Source: Cerasicoccus arenae
GTDB lineage: Bacteria; Verrucomicrobiota; Verrucomicrobiia; Opitutales; Cerasicoccaceae
Assembly: GCF_014651635.1 (NCBI RefSeq)
Contig: NZ_BMXG01000005.1
Location: 62,001 to 126,000, forward strand
Reading direction: 5' to 3'
DNA length: 64,000 nt
This document shows positions 1-8,168 of the stretch, piece by piece. Numbering within the stretch: the first letter of the stretch is position 1; each line of letters starts with the position of its first letter. The notes below the pieces were generated by a model. It ran no database searches. It saw only the letters and a list, made by a program, of their open reading frames with translations, and was not told the DNA's origin. Position numbers and translations under genes: made by a program.

Positions 1-1
1 T

Positions 2-949
2 TTCTGGCGCGTGGTGGCCGAGCATAACGTCTCGACATTGTTCACTGCACCCACGGCTTTCCGTGCGATTAGGCGTGTGGACCCAACGGGAGAGCTCATT
101 AAAATGTATGGGAAAAATCAGCTTCGCGCTTTGTTCCTGGCGGGTGAACGTTGTGATCCGGATACCCTAGTCTGGGCAGAGCAGCAGTTGGGCGTGCCAG
201 TGGTCGACCACTGGTGGCAGACTGAAACGGGTTGGGCCATTGCGGCAAACTGCTTGGGCATTGAGCCATTTTCCGTCAAACCGGGCTCCGCGACGAAGGC
301 CGCGCCGGGTTACGATGTTCGTGTGCTTAATGTGGACGGAAATGAGGTCTCTCCTGATACAATGGGCAACATTTGCGTCCGCCTGCCGTTGCCGCCGGGG
401 TCTTTGCCGACGCTCTGGCAGAATGAGCGCCATTTTAAGGAATACTACCTCGATCCGTATCCCGGCTATTATTTGTCTGGTGATGCGGGTTATCAGGATG
501 CCGATGGCTACCTATGGGTCATGGGGCGGATCGATGACATTATCAATATTGCTGGTCATCGTTTGTCCACGGGAGCGATGGAGGAAGTGTTGGCCAGCCA
601 TCCCGATATCGCTGAGTGCGCGGTGATCAGTGTGTGGGATGAGCTGAAAGGAGAGCTGCCGCTTGGCCTGATCGTGCTCAAGTCAGGTGTTGATCGCCCG
701 CATGCGGATATCGTCAAGGAAGTCGTTCAAAAGGTGAGGGCGGAGATTGGCCCAGTTGCTGCCTTCAAGAGCGCTGTGGTTGTCGCTCGGTTGCCGAAGA
801 CACGCTCTGGCAAAATACTTCGCGCCAGTATGCGTAAGATTGCCGATGGCGATGACTTTAAGATTCCGGCCACCATCGACGATCCCGCAATTTTGAGCGA
901 AATCGCTGATGCGCTCAAACCCATTGGCTACGCTCAACAGCGAAGTTAG
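2..949 (+). CDS. prpE: Propionyl-CoA synthetase, C-terminal part (5' end outside window)
   Basis: Acyl-adenylate-forming enzyme that would make propionyl-CoA (or acetyl-CoA) from the acid, ATP and CoA. The frame is already open at base 2 (F-W-R before the first possible GTG at 11), so the gene is cut by the window edge. Visible are the adenylation-domain segment TAPTAFRAIRR, the loop VVDHWWQTETGW typical of the acetyl/propionyl-CoA synthetase group, YLSGDAGYQDADGYLWVMGR, and the C-terminal PKTRSGKILR motif with the catalytic lysine. The TAPTAFRAI wording and the overall sequence favour PrpE over Acs. No methylcitrate-cycle gene lies in this window, so its pathway partners are not seen. A GC-rich hairpin region follows the stop. 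Confidence 0.88.
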   Translation, partial: FWRVVAEHNVSTLFTAPTAFRAIRRVDPTGELIKMYGKNQLRALFLAGERCDPDTLVWAEQQLGVPVVDHWWQTETGWAIAANCLGIEPFSVKPGSATKAAPGYDVRVLNVDGNEVSPDTMGNICVRLPLPPGSLPTLWQNERHFKEYYLDPYPGYYLSGDAGYQDADGYLWVMGRIDDIINIAGHRLSTGAMEEVLASHPDIAECAVISVWDELKGELPLGLIVLKSGVDRPHADIVKEVVQKVRAEIGPVAAFKSAVVVARLPKTRSGKILRASMRKIADGDDFKIPATIDDPAILSEIADALKPIGYAQQRS

Positions 950-1040
950 TCTCCATGGGTTGAAGCTCTTGTGAATTCATTCCGGCCCGGAGGCCTCGTG
1001 CTGCCGGCGTAAGTGAATCTAGGGCTTTTTGAAGCTAGAC

Positions 1041-1065
1041 AGCCCGGAGTATTTAGCTCCGGACT
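1041..1065. terminator. Candidate bidirectional hairpin between convergent genes
   Basis: A perfect 6-bp stem (CCGGAG/CTCCGG, extendable to 9 bp with one mismatch) with a 7-base loop lies between the stop of the propionyl-CoA synthetase gene and the stop of the convergent pspC gene. Only a short T run follows (GCTTTAT), so termination strength is uncertain. Further GC-rich self-complementary stretches lie on both sides (about 970-1010 and 1080-1096). Confidence 0.35.
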
Positions 1066-1160
1066 GCTTTATGGCTAAAGGGCCGAAGCCCCGGAAAGTT
1101 TACGTAAGAGACTCCAGTGGTGGATTTGTTCCCGCAATTATTTAATCAATATCACTTCGA

Positions 1161-1169
1161 GGGGGGGGG
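1161..1169. repeat. G9 mononucleotide tract at the 3' edge of pspC
   Basis: Nine consecutive G directly abut the pspC stop codon (1170-1172 on the minus strand). A change in length would not alter the protein. It is one of many long G/C runs in this window. Confidence 0.9.
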
Positions 1170-1547
1170 CTACTTTCCGGAGTTGAGACGCCGCTGCCAA
1201 TCGTATTCAGAGCTAGTCACGGCGTGTTCGAGTCGGCGAGTTCGACGATCGAGTTGTTCAAAGGTGCGCTGGAGGCGGCCGAGGGCCTGCCGACGTGAAG
1301 TGGAAATGCTGGCGTAAAACTCCTGTTCTTCGTCATTGGAAGTGGGCAGAACAGGGGCGGGCTTAAGCAGCAGCCCGACGATGACGTAGATCGCCAAGCC
1401 GAGCCAGAAGCCCGTTAACATGATTGTGATGAAGACTGCGAGCCGGACCCAGAGCACGGGTACTTGACGCCAATCCGCCATGCCCTGACAGACGCCGAGC
1501 AGCCAGCCGTTACGGGAGCGGTAAAGTGGGAGAGAAGGTGGTTTCAT
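1170..1547 (-). CDS. pspC: PspC-domain envelope-stress membrane protein
   Basis: Third gene of a phage-shock-protein unit. The N-terminal half is a PspC domain: a short basic/aromatic start (LYRSRNGWLLGVCQGMADW) followed by a hydrophobic helical pair at about residues 32-62 (VRLAVFITIMLTGFWLGLAIYVIVGLLL). The C-terminal half is soluble and rich in charged residues, probably a coiled coil. In the enterobacterial system PspC senses inner-membrane stress with PspB and recruits PspA. The ATG overlaps the stop of the upstream pspB-like gene by 4 bases, which suggests translational coupling. Confidence 0.85.
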   Translation of the reverse strand: MKPPSLPLYRSRNGWLLGVCQGMADWRQVPVLWVRLAVFITIMLTGFWLGLAIYVIVGLLLKPAPVLPTSNDEEQEFYASISTSRRQALGRLQRTFEQLDRRTRRLEHAVTSSEYDWQRRLNSGK

Positions 1548-1786
1548 AATTCAGAATGTTCGCGGTGCTTTTCGTTTTCGATAACGATGGTTTCGAGGGC
1601 CTCAATACGCTTTTCCATTCGGGTTAAGCCTTGATGGATTTCCTGCAAAATCCGTGTCTCGTCGGTGGACAGGTTTTTGGATGTGATCGCCGAACTTCCC
1701 TTGAAGATAGCGGCGATTGCAATAGCCGAGCCGCAGAGAACCGGGATGCCGATGCCAGTAAGGATCAATATGGCGGTTAGTGTCAT
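1544..1786 (-). CDS. pspB: PspB-like small membrane protein
   Basis: 80-residue protein with one N-terminal transmembrane helix (ILILTGIGIPVLCGSAIAIAAIF) and a short amphipathic/coiled C-terminal tail (DETRILQEIHQGLTRMEKRIEALETIV). Size, topology and position between pspA and pspC match PspB, the regulatory partner of PspC. Primary similarity to enterobacterial PspB is only modest by eye, so the symbol rests on architecture and context. Its stop overlaps the pspC start. Confidence 0.7.
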   Translation of the reverse strand: MTLTAILILTGIGIPVLCGSAIAIAAIFKGSSAITSKNLSTDETRILQEIHQGLTRMEKRIEALETIVIENEKHREHSEL

Positions 1787-1827
1787 GTGGGTACTTTAGT
1801 TGAGCCAGGGCCAAAAGGCGAGGCGGA

Positions 1828-2496
1828 TTACTTCTTGGCGGTCGCCATTTTTTCTTTCAAGCCAGCCAGCTCAGCTTCGATCGCATCGTCTTGCGCGAGG
1901 CGGGAGAATTCATCATCGAGTGATGGCTTGGTTTTTGGGTTTACCAAATCGGCCTCGGCCTCCAAGCGATCAATGCGGTTTTCAAACTGCTCGAATTTGG
2001 CAGCGGTGTTCTTGACGTTGAACTTGCGGATGTCGCCTTGCGCTCGCTTCTTCTGGGTGGCATGCTCGTGGCGCTGAAGCAGGACGCGTTGCTTGTCACG
2101 TGCTTGATTGAGCTTGGCTTCCAGTTCGTTAATGTCGCTCTGATACTGGGCGACGACTTCCTCGTGCTGAGTCGTTTCGGCGGTCAGCTTTCCAACGCGG
2201 TCGGTGTAGGCGCGTTTTTCCAAGAGTGCTTCGCGGGCGAGGTCTTCGCGGCCTTTGCTCAGTGCCAGCTCAGCTTTGGCGGACCAATCATTGACGCGTG
2301 ATTCAGCCTCAAGGCGGCCACGCTCCACTTTAGAACGCTCGGCCATGCAACCGGCGCAAGAGGCTTTGAGCTCGACGAGTGTGTCTTCCATCTCGCGGAT
2401 GACGAGCTTCAGGAGTTTTTCAGGATCTTCAGCCTTATCCAACATGGAGTTGAGGTTTGAGCTGACGATATCGCGGAATCGGGAGAATATGCCCAT
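1828..2496 (-). CDS. pspA: Phage shock protein A (PspA/IM30 family)
   Basis: 222-residue, almost entirely alpha-helical coiled-coil protein starting MGIFSRFRDIVSSNLNSML, the classical PspA/Vipp1 amphipathic N-terminal helix that binds damaged membrane. It continues with the family segment DPEKLLKLVIREMEDTLVEL. Length equals that of E. coli PspA. In the known system PspA stabilises the inner membrane and, when not membrane-engaged, inhibits the activator PspF. It is the first gene of the leftward pspABC unit, and the PspF-like gene is transcribed divergently from the same 216-base intergenic region. Confidence 0.93.
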   Translation of the reverse strand: MGIFSRFRDIVSSNLNSMLDKAEDPEKLLKLVIREMEDTLVELKASCAGCMAERSKVERGRLEAESRVNDWSAKAELALSKGREDLAREALLEKRAYTDRVGKLTAETTQHEEVVAQYQSDINELEAKLNQARDKQRVLLQRHEHATQKKRAQGDIRKFNVKNTAAKFEQFENRIDRLEAEADLVNPKTKPSLDDEFSRLAQDDAIEAELAGLKEKMATAKK

Positions 2497-2569
2497 GGTC
2501 GTATTAGTTTTTGAATTAAGTTTAGGTGTTCGTTTTCTAAGTTTTTCTTCGGTTTACTTCCCTTCCTAT

Positions 2570-2586
2570 AGAATTTACCGTGCCAA
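2570..2586 (-). promoter_or_regulatory. Candidate sigma-54 (-24/-12) promoter for pspABC
   Basis: Read on the minus strand, the site is TTGGCACGGTAAATTCT. The -24 half (TTGGCACG) is a perfect match to the sigma-54 consensus; the -12 half has TC where GC is expected, with the standard 10-base gap after GG. It sits about 75 bases upstream of the pspA start and faces it. The divergent gene encodes a sigma-54 activator of the PspF type, which is the known regulator of such promoters. Confidence 0.55.
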
Positions 2587-2712
2587 ATCCTTTTTGTGAT
2601 CTTTAAGTTATTCTATATCAATGTGATAAATGATTTATGGGCTTGATTCACAGGTATATGTAATTATCGAAAATGATTGATTATTAAATTATTTCGCTAA
2701 ATATTTAGCGGA

Positions 2713-3735
2713 ATGATCGAGCCGGAGGAGCCTTTAGGAGAATCTGATGTTTTTCTGGAATTTCAGTCTCGTCTGAGCCGGGCTGCGCCGATTGATCGGC
2801 CAATTTTACTCGTGGGCGAGCGTGGAACCGGTAAGGAGCTCGCCGCTCGGCGGTTGCATTTTCTATCGAGCCGCTGGGATGGGCCGCTGGCTGCGCTGAA
2901 CTGCGCTGCGCTTAGCCCTGGGGTGTTGGAGAGCGAGCTTTTTGGCCATGAGCAGGGTGCCTTTACTGGGGCGGCGAGGCGGCGCGAAGGGCGTTTTGAA
3001 GCTGCGGATGGTGGCACGTTTTTCCTCGATGAGCTTGGGCAGGCCCCCCTTGAGGTGCAGCGTAAAATCCTACGCGTAGTGGAATATGGCGTATTTGAGC
3101 GGGTAGGGGGCAGTGAGCCCGTGAACGTGGATGTGCGGCTGGTTGCTGCCACCAACGCAGACCTTCCGGCGCTTGCTCGGGTGGGTAAATTTTTGCCAGA
3201 CTTGCTGGATCGGCTTACCTTTGAGGTGTTGGTGTTGCCGCCGCTACGTGTGCGCCGTGGCGATGTTAGATTGTTAGCGGATCACTTTGCCGCCCGCATG
3301 GCGAATGAGCTGGATCGCTCGGTGCCAGAATTTTCCGTAGTAGCGCGGCGGGCATTGGAGAGCCATGATTGGCCAGGCAATATTCGTGAGCTGAAGAATG
3401 TCGTTGAGCGCGCGGTTTATCGTCTGGAAGCGGAGGAATCTGTCGTGGAAAACGTAGATTTCGATCCATTTGATACGCCATGGACGAGTCGCTTGGCAGC
3501 GCCGGCCCCTGAGATGCGATTACCGGACTCCTCTACAAAATCTTCGCCGGAAAGCGCCGCGGCGGATGTTGATTTTGATAGGTCGCTTACTGAGGCTTTG
3601 GAGCAGGTGGAGGTGCGTCATGTGGCGGAGGCATTGCGCCGGACACAGGGGCATCAGGGTCGGGCATCGGAGTTGTTGGGCATCGGTTATCATCAGTTGC
3701 GCCGCTTGCTAAAGAAGCATGCTGGACGGCTTTAG
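2713..3735 (+). CDS. pspF: PspF-like sigma-54-dependent transcriptional activator
   Basis: AAA+ activator of sigma-54 RNA polymerase. There is no N-terminal receiver domain; the AAA+ core starts almost at once. Walker A (GERGTGKE) lies at about residues 35-42, the sigma-54-contacting GAFTGA loop at 82-87, and Walker B (GTFFLDE) at about 101-107. RRALESHDWPGNIRELKNVVERAVYRLE is the usual C-terminal part of the core. A Fis-type helix-turn-helix occupies the last about 50 residues (HVAEALRRTQGHQGRASELLGI). Lack of a sensory domain plus the divergent pspABC operon supports a PspF role, with PspA as the likely negative regulator. Confidence 0.87.
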   Translation: MIEPEEPLGESDVFLEFQSRLSRAAPIDRPILLVGERGTGKELAARRLHFLSSRWDGPLAALNCAALSPGVLESELFGHEQGAFTGAARRREGRFEAADGGTFFLDELGQAPLEVQRKILRVVEYGVFERVGGSEPVNVDVRLVAATNADLPALARVGKFLPDLLDRLTFEVLVLPPLRVRRGDVRLLADHFAARMANELDRSVPEFSVVARRALESHDWPGNIRELKNVVERAVYRLEAEESVVENVDFDPFDTPWTSRLAAPAPEMRLPDSSTKSSPESAAADVDFDRSLTEALEQVEVRHVAEALRRTQGHQGRASELLGIGYHQLRRLLKKHAGRL

Positions 3736-3859
3736 CGGATTCCCACAGGCTGGTTTTGTGCTTAAAATGGGCGTTCTATATGAATGCCTTTATTGTCGGT
3801 GGCTGTTATCATGATGAGGATTGCCAAGTGCGAATAATGCTCCACAAAATATTAATAAG

Positions 3860-4858
3860 ATGAACAAAGCCATAATCACCGGAATGAATCACCGGATCGA
3901 TGTTGTCTACGGACCGAAAGAGTGTGGGATGCTTGAAGAGCGATTGTCGGTGACGAAGTTGCCGCAAAGCGATGTGTTGAATGATCCCTCAATCTTAGCG
4001 GAAGCGAACTATATCTTTGGCACATGGGGTATGCCCATGATGGATGAGGGATTTATGCGGGCCATGCCTAATTTGAAGGCGGTTTTTTATGCAGCAGGCT
4101 CGGTTAAAGCTTTTACCAGCGATGCATTTTGGGAGAGTGGCGTTCGTTTGTTTAGCGCCTGGGGAGCGAATGCTTTCCCCGTGGCAGAATACACTTTTGC
4201 ACAGATCATTCTTTGCTTGAAGCGGGCGTGGCCTACCATCCGCCAAGTATGGAAAGAGCAATCCTTCGCTCGTCAGCAATACATCTCTGATCGGGTGCCG
4301 GGCGCATATGGCTCAACAGTGGGGCTTCTTTCCCTGGGGCAAATTGGCCGACTGGTCGTTGATCGTTTACGCACGCTGGATGTGGAGATTATTGCTTATG
4401 ATCCGTTTGTGAGCCAAGAGGACGCACATGAGATGGGTGTTAAAATCTGTTCGCTGGAAGAGGTCTTTTCTCGAGCGGACGTGGTTACCTGCCACACGCC
4501 GTGGCTGCCCCAGACTGTGAAAATGCTGCGCCGTGAGCATTTCGCTTCAATGAAACCTTCGGCTAGCTTCATCAACACTGCCCGTGGTGCAGTAGTGGAT
4601 GAAGAGGGCTTAATCAGTGTGCTAACCGAGCGCCCTGACATCACTGCGATTCTGGATGTAACCTATCCTGAACCGCCGAAGAATGGATCGCCATTCTACA
4701 CGCTACCCAATGTGGTGCTCACTCCTCATATTGCTGGTTCAATCGGGGATGAATGCCGCCGCATGGCGCAATTCATGATCGCCGAATACGACCGTATGAT
4801 TGACGATCAGCCAACTCGTTGGGAGATCAACCGCGAACGCGCTGCTACTTTGGCCTAG
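3860..4858 (+). CDS. D-isomer-specific 2-hydroxyacid dehydrogenase family protein
   Basis: NAD(P)-dependent oxidoreductase of the phosphoglycerate/D-lactate dehydrogenase superfamily; the substrate is not predictable. Visible are the Rossmann fingerprint (LLSLGQIGR), the catalytic Arg (INTARGAVVDE), the Glu in DVTYPEPP and the His in LTPHIAGS. Translation could open at a TTG at 3821, but the ATG at 3860 (MNKAIITGMNH) is preferred because the earlier codons look non-coding. It is a single gene, not obviously in an operon. A second, distant paralogue lies at 61867-62952. Confidence 0.85.
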   Translation: MNKAIITGMNHRIDVVYGPKECGMLEERLSVTKLPQSDVLNDPSILAEANYIFGTWGMPMMDEGFMRAMPNLKAVFYAAGSVKAFTSDAFWESGVRLFSAWGANAFPVAEYTFAQIILCLKRAWPTIRQVWKEQSFARQQYISDRVPGAYGSTVGLLSLGQIGRLVVDRLRTLDVEIIAYDPFVSQEDAHEMGVKICSLEEVFSRADVVTCHTPWLPQTVKMLRREHFASMKPSASFINTARGAVVDEEGLISVLTERPDITAILDVTYPEPPKNGSPFYTLPNVVLTPHIAGSIGDECRRMAQFMIAEYDRMIDDQPTRWEINRERAATLA

Positions 4859-4932
4859 CTGCCAGTTGCCTGACGCCTAAGCGCGCACCACTTTCCAGTT
4901 ATGTAGTGTCTTTATAGAGTGTGTCGTAGGCG

Positions 4933-5196
4933 GTGCGATTGTTCTATATTCCAGTTGTCACCTGGCACAAAGCATATGTGGTTTCGGATGAAGACTACTA
5001 TTATGATTTAGATGACGAGGAGATTGCAGAGCTTTCCAAGGAACTGGGCGGTCTTGCCTTTAAAGGAAATCTCTGGGTTCGCTATGTGAACTATCTATGG
5101 CCCGTCTTACTATTGGTTTACGTGCTGTATGGTGCCTACCAGCGAAAGCGGCTGAAACAAATCGACGACGAATACTTTGGCTCGGAGCAGTCGTAA
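4933..5196 (+). CDS. Small single-pass membrane protein, unknown function
   Basis: 87 residues from a GTG start. The acidic, tyrosine-rich N-terminal half (DEDYYYDLDDEEIAELSKEL) is followed by one hydrophobic helix (YLWPVLLLVYVLYGAY) and a short charged tail (QRKRLKQIDDEYF). I do not recognise a family. The tail would be cytoplasmic by the positive-inside rule, with the acidic region outside. It ends just before the shared hairpin at 5201-5225 and is convergent to pdhB. Confidence 0.6.
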   Translation: MRLFYIPVVTWHKAYVVSDEDYYYDLDDEEIAELSKELGGLAFKGNLWVRYVNYLWPVLLLVYVLYGAYQRKRLKQIDDEYFGSEQS

Positions 5197-5225
5197 AAAA
5201 AAGCTCGGCGCAAAAGGCCGAGCTT
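5195..5225 (-). terminator. Rho-independent terminator of the pdhA-pdhB unit
   Basis: Perfect 9-bp stem (AAGCTCGGC/GCCGAGCTT, 5201-5209 and 5217-5225) with a 7-base loop. On the minus strand it is followed by an uninterrupted run of about eight T (5195-5202 are A on the plus strand). It lies 27 bases beyond the pdhB stop. Confidence 0.9.
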
Positions 5226-5252
5226 AGTGTAGCAAAATTGAATTCGAATGCG

Positions 5253-6227
5253 TTAGCAGATTTCCAAGGCCTTCTTGACAATGCGAGCGGCGTCAGGAAT
5301 CTGGATTTTTTCCAGAGGCATGGAGTAGATCTGCGGTGCATCAATGGCGCTGACACGCTTGACGGGGGCATCAAGGTGGTCGAAGGCTTCGTCTTGGATG
5401 ATGCTGGCGATCTGAGCTCCAACGCCGCAGAAGGGCTTGTTTTCTTCGATGTAGACGACGCGGTTGGTCTTCTTGACGCTGGCCAGGATGGTTTCGACGT
5501 CGAGTGGGCGAATTGAGCGTAGATCGATGACTTCGGCGTCGATGTCGTACTTCTCAGCAAGAATGCCTGCGGCTTCCAATGAGGTGATCGCGGCGCGACC
5601 GTGGGCGATCAGGGAGATGTCCTTGCCCTCCTTGAGGATATTGGCCTTGCCCATGGGGATCAGGTATTCCTCTTCAGGCACTTCCCACTTCTGACCGTAG
5701 AGGACAGTGCTTTCCATGACAAAGACGGGGTCATTGTCGCGGATCGCGGTCTTCATGAGACCCTTGGCGTCGTAAGCGTTGGATGGGCAAACGACCTTGA
5801 TGCCAGGATGGTTGGCGCAAAGATTTTCGGGCGTATGAGAGTGCGTCGCGCCGACATTGGTGCCGCCGTTGGCGGGGCCACGGACAACAATCGGGATGTT
5901 CATCAGACCACCGGACATATAGCGGCAGAACGAGCCGTTGTTAAGGAGTTGGTCGAAGGCGACGTAGCAGAAGCTCCAGAACATGAATTCCATGACGGGG
6001 CGCAGGCCAAGCATGGACGCGCCGATGCCCAGTCCGACGAAGCCAGCTTCACTGATGGGGGCGTCGACGAGGCGTTTGTCACCAAATTTATCCCAGAGGC
6101 CCTCAGTGACTTTATAGGCTCCGTTATACTGGGCGACTTCTTCACCCATAACGAAGACGTTGGGATCGCGGGCGATTTCTTCAGCAAGCGCGTCTTTGAC
6201 GGCTTGGCGGTAAGTGATTAGCGGCAT
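5253..6227 (-). CDS. pdhB: Pyruvate dehydrogenase E1 component, beta subunit
   Basis: 324-residue transketolase-like subunit that pairs with E1 alpha to decarboxylate pyruvate with thiamine diphosphate. Family marks: ALAEEIARDPNVFVMGEEV at the N-terminus, DAPISEAGFVGLGIGASM, the potassium/TPP-site region, and the C-terminal transketolase domain with EVIDLRSIRPLDVETI. Length is normal for the alpha2beta2-type E1. It follows pdhA by 19 bases in the same direction and is closed by a strong terminator, so the E2 and E3 genes must be elsewhere. Confidence 0.95.
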   Translation of the reverse strand: MPLITYRQAVKDALAEEIARDPNVFVMGEEVAQYNGAYKVTEGLWDKFGDKRLVDAPISEAGFVGLGIGASMLGLRPVMEFMFWSFCYVAFDQLLNNGSFCRYMSGGLMNIPIVVRGPANGGTNVGATHSHTPENLCANHPGIKVVCPSNAYDAKGLMKTAIRDNDPVFVMESTVLYGQKWEVPEEEYLIPMGKANILKEGKDISLIAHGRAAITSLEAAGILAEKYDIDAEVIDLRSIRPLDVETILASVKKTNRVVYIEENKPFCGVGAQIASIIQDEAFDHLDAPVKRVSAIDAPQIYSMPLEKIQIPDAARIVKKALEIC

Positions 6228-6246
6228 GGTCTGGCTTATTTAAAAA

Positions 6247-7455
6247 TTATTTGTCGAAGATTCCGCCGTCTTCAAAGACGAACCGGCCCTGATTGAGTTC
6301 ATCAATCTCGGGGTCTTGTCCCTTGTTGTCGCTACTCCAGTAGGAGTCGTCGAGGATGGACTCTGCAGGAGGGAAGGGGGATTTTTCAGCGAATTCGGCT
6401 GCTTCGTTGGCCTCCTCGTTGGCTGCTTTATCAATTTCCTTGGCCTGTTCTTCTGTCAGGACGCCTTCTTCGATGAACTGTTTGCGCAAAAGGGTGATCG
6501 GATCCTTGTTGTCCTTGTAGTCGATGATCTCGTCTTTGGAGCGATACTTCTCCGCATTTGCGTCGGCCACGGAATGGCCGCGGTAGCGGTAGGTGAAGAT
6601 CTCGAGCACGGTTGGGCGAGATTCATCGTGGGCGCGTTTGATGGCTTCGTAAGTCTTGGCGCGAACGTCGTAAAGGATGTTGCCGTTAACGGTGTCCCAT
6701 TCCATGCCATAGGCTTCAGCACGTTGGGCGAGGCAGTCAGGGAAAGCGGAAGAACGCTCCTGGCTGGTGCCCATTGAGTAGGCATTGTTTTCGATAATAA
6801 AAATGACTGGTAGGTTCCAGAGGGCGGCGAGGTTATAGGCCTCGTGGACAGCGCCCTGATTGATTGCGCCATCACCCATGTAGGCGAGGCAGCAACCTTT
6901 TTTGCCCTGATACTTGAGCGCGAATGCTAAACCGGTACCAAGGGGAATCTGTCCGCCGACGATGCCATGCCCGCCCCAGAAATTCTTATCAGGCGCAAAC
7001 ATGTGCATGGAGCCGCCTTTGCCCTTGGCGCAGCCGGTGTATTTGCCATACATCTCGGCCATCATGGGTTTGGGATCCATGCCGACCGCGATGGCGTGGC
7101 CATGTACGCGGTATGCGGTGATTACATGGTCGTCGGCCCCAAGTAGCGAAATGGTGCCTACTGCGACTGCTTCCTGGCCTTCGTAAAGGTGGAGGAATCC
7201 CCCAATCTTGCCGGCCTGGTATGAACGCAAGCTGCGGCCCTCAAAGCGCCGGATGCGCACCATGTCGGTGTAAAGGCGGACTTTTTCGTCGGTGCTGAGG
7301 CGTTGATTGATTTCCAGCTGAGCTAGCTCATGGACATCTACGTCCTGCCAGCGTTCAGCTTTGTTTATTGTCTTCGACTTTTTTTTGGCGGTCACGGTGC
7401 GGTGATCGTTCGGATGGATGAATCTATTAGAAGTGGTGTATTTCTCGCCTGACAC
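6247..7455 (-). CDS. pdhA: Pyruvate dehydrogenase E1 component, alpha subunit
   Basis: 402-residue TPP-binding subunit. The thiamine-diphosphate motif is clear: GDGAINQG followed by the conserved NN in IIENNAYSMGTS. HGHAIAVGMDP and RYRGHSVADANAEKYR (region of the phosphorylation loop in eukaryotic homologues) are also present. The start is a GTG at 7455; the first 45 or so residues are lysine-rich and poorly conserved, so a later GTG at 7395 is also possible. The C-terminal 40 residues (after ESILDDSYW) extend past the usual end. First gene of the pdhA-pdhB pair. Confidence 0.94.
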   Translation of the reverse strand: MSGEKYTTSNRFIHPNDHRTVTAKKKSKTINKAERWQDVDVHELAQLEINQRLSTDEKVRLYTDMVRIRRFEGRSLRSYQAGKIGGFLHLYEGQEAVAVGTISLLGADDHVITAYRVHGHAIAVGMDPKPMMAEMYGKYTGCAKGKGGSMHMFAPDKNFWGGHGIVGGQIPLGTGLAFALKYQGKKGCCLAYMGDGAINQGAVHEAYNLAALWNLPVIFIIENNAYSMGTSQERSSAFPDCLAQRAEAYGMEWDTVNGNILYDVRAKTYEAIKRAHDESRPTVLEIFTYRYRGHSVADANAEKYRSKDEIIDYKDNKDPITLLRKQFIEEGVLTEEQAKEIDKAANEEANEAAEFAEKSPFPPAESILDDSYWSSDNKGQDPEIDELNQGRFVFEDGGIFDK

Positions 7456-7493
7456 TCGTCAGATATTGCGGGAAAGCGGCGCAGTTTCGCACA

Positions 7494-8054
7494 CTACAGG
7501 GATTGTTCAACCACAATTTCCAGCTCTTGGCCAGGATGGCAATCTGCGCGCAGGGCAACAAAGCGTTTGCGGTGGGAGTCATAGTATGGCCAGACGAGTT
7601 GATGGTCGGATGGTGGGATTGCGAGGGTGTTGATGGCTTCTCGCGTGAAAAATGCGAAATGGCCTTCGTCAATTTCGGGGGGGAGGGCGGAAATGGTTAC
7701 TTTGCAGTCAAAGAGAAACATCAACCAGTGGCCGGAACCCTCGAAACTTTTTTCAGAGACGTAACCGAAGAGGTGTAAATCGTCTGTTGCGATTTTTAAT
7801 TGGACCTCTTCGTGTACTTCGCGCACGGCACATTCGAAAGGGGATTCTCCGAGGGCCATTTCCAGTTTGCCGCCAATCGGACTCCAGCACCCGAGATTGG
7901 GTGCTTTACGGCGCTGGATTAACAGCAGTCGTCCATCTTCGGAACGCAAAAAAACGAGGACGCTGATTTTGAAAGGAAGGGTGGCAATTTCGGTCACATG
8001 AGTATGGGAAGGGCTTGAAGAGGGCGAAGCAACTTTTTTGCATGCAATGTGCAT
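7494..8054 (-). CDS. Nudix hydrolase family protein
   Basis: Hydrolase of nucleoside-diphosphate-linked substrates; the specific substrate is unknown. The Nudix box is recognisable: REVHEEVQL preceded by a Glu at the right distance, and upstream GGKLE. However, the spacing between the first Gly and the first Glu is two residues longer than in the consensus (see findings). The upstream segment RRKAPNLGCWSPIGGKLE is typical of MutT-like enzymes. ATG at 8054 (MHIACKK) is chosen over an upstream TTG at 8075; neither has a good ribosome-binding site, and a GTG at 7997 would also give a full domain. Confidence 0.8.
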   Translation of the reverse strand: MHIACKKVASPSSSPSHTHVTEIATLPFKISVLVFLRSEDGRLLLIQRRKAPNLGCWSPIGGKLEMALGESPFECAVREVHEEVQLKIATDDLHLFGYVSEKSFEGSGHWLMFLFDCKVTISALPPEIDEGHFAFFTREAINTLAIPPSDHQLVWPYYDSHRKRFVALRADCHPGQELEIVVEQSL

Positions 8055-8168
8055 GAGGAGGCGAAAAAACGGCAAATTTCAACAGATTAGGGACAAAATT
8101 GGGCCATCTGGTTGATTAACAGCGTTTTCTTGTTGATTCGAGTGGTTGATTCTCTTTTACCATGCAGG

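Noticed and set aside
5601-6221. 206-codon frame on the plus strand
   Set aside because: Antisense to pdhB.
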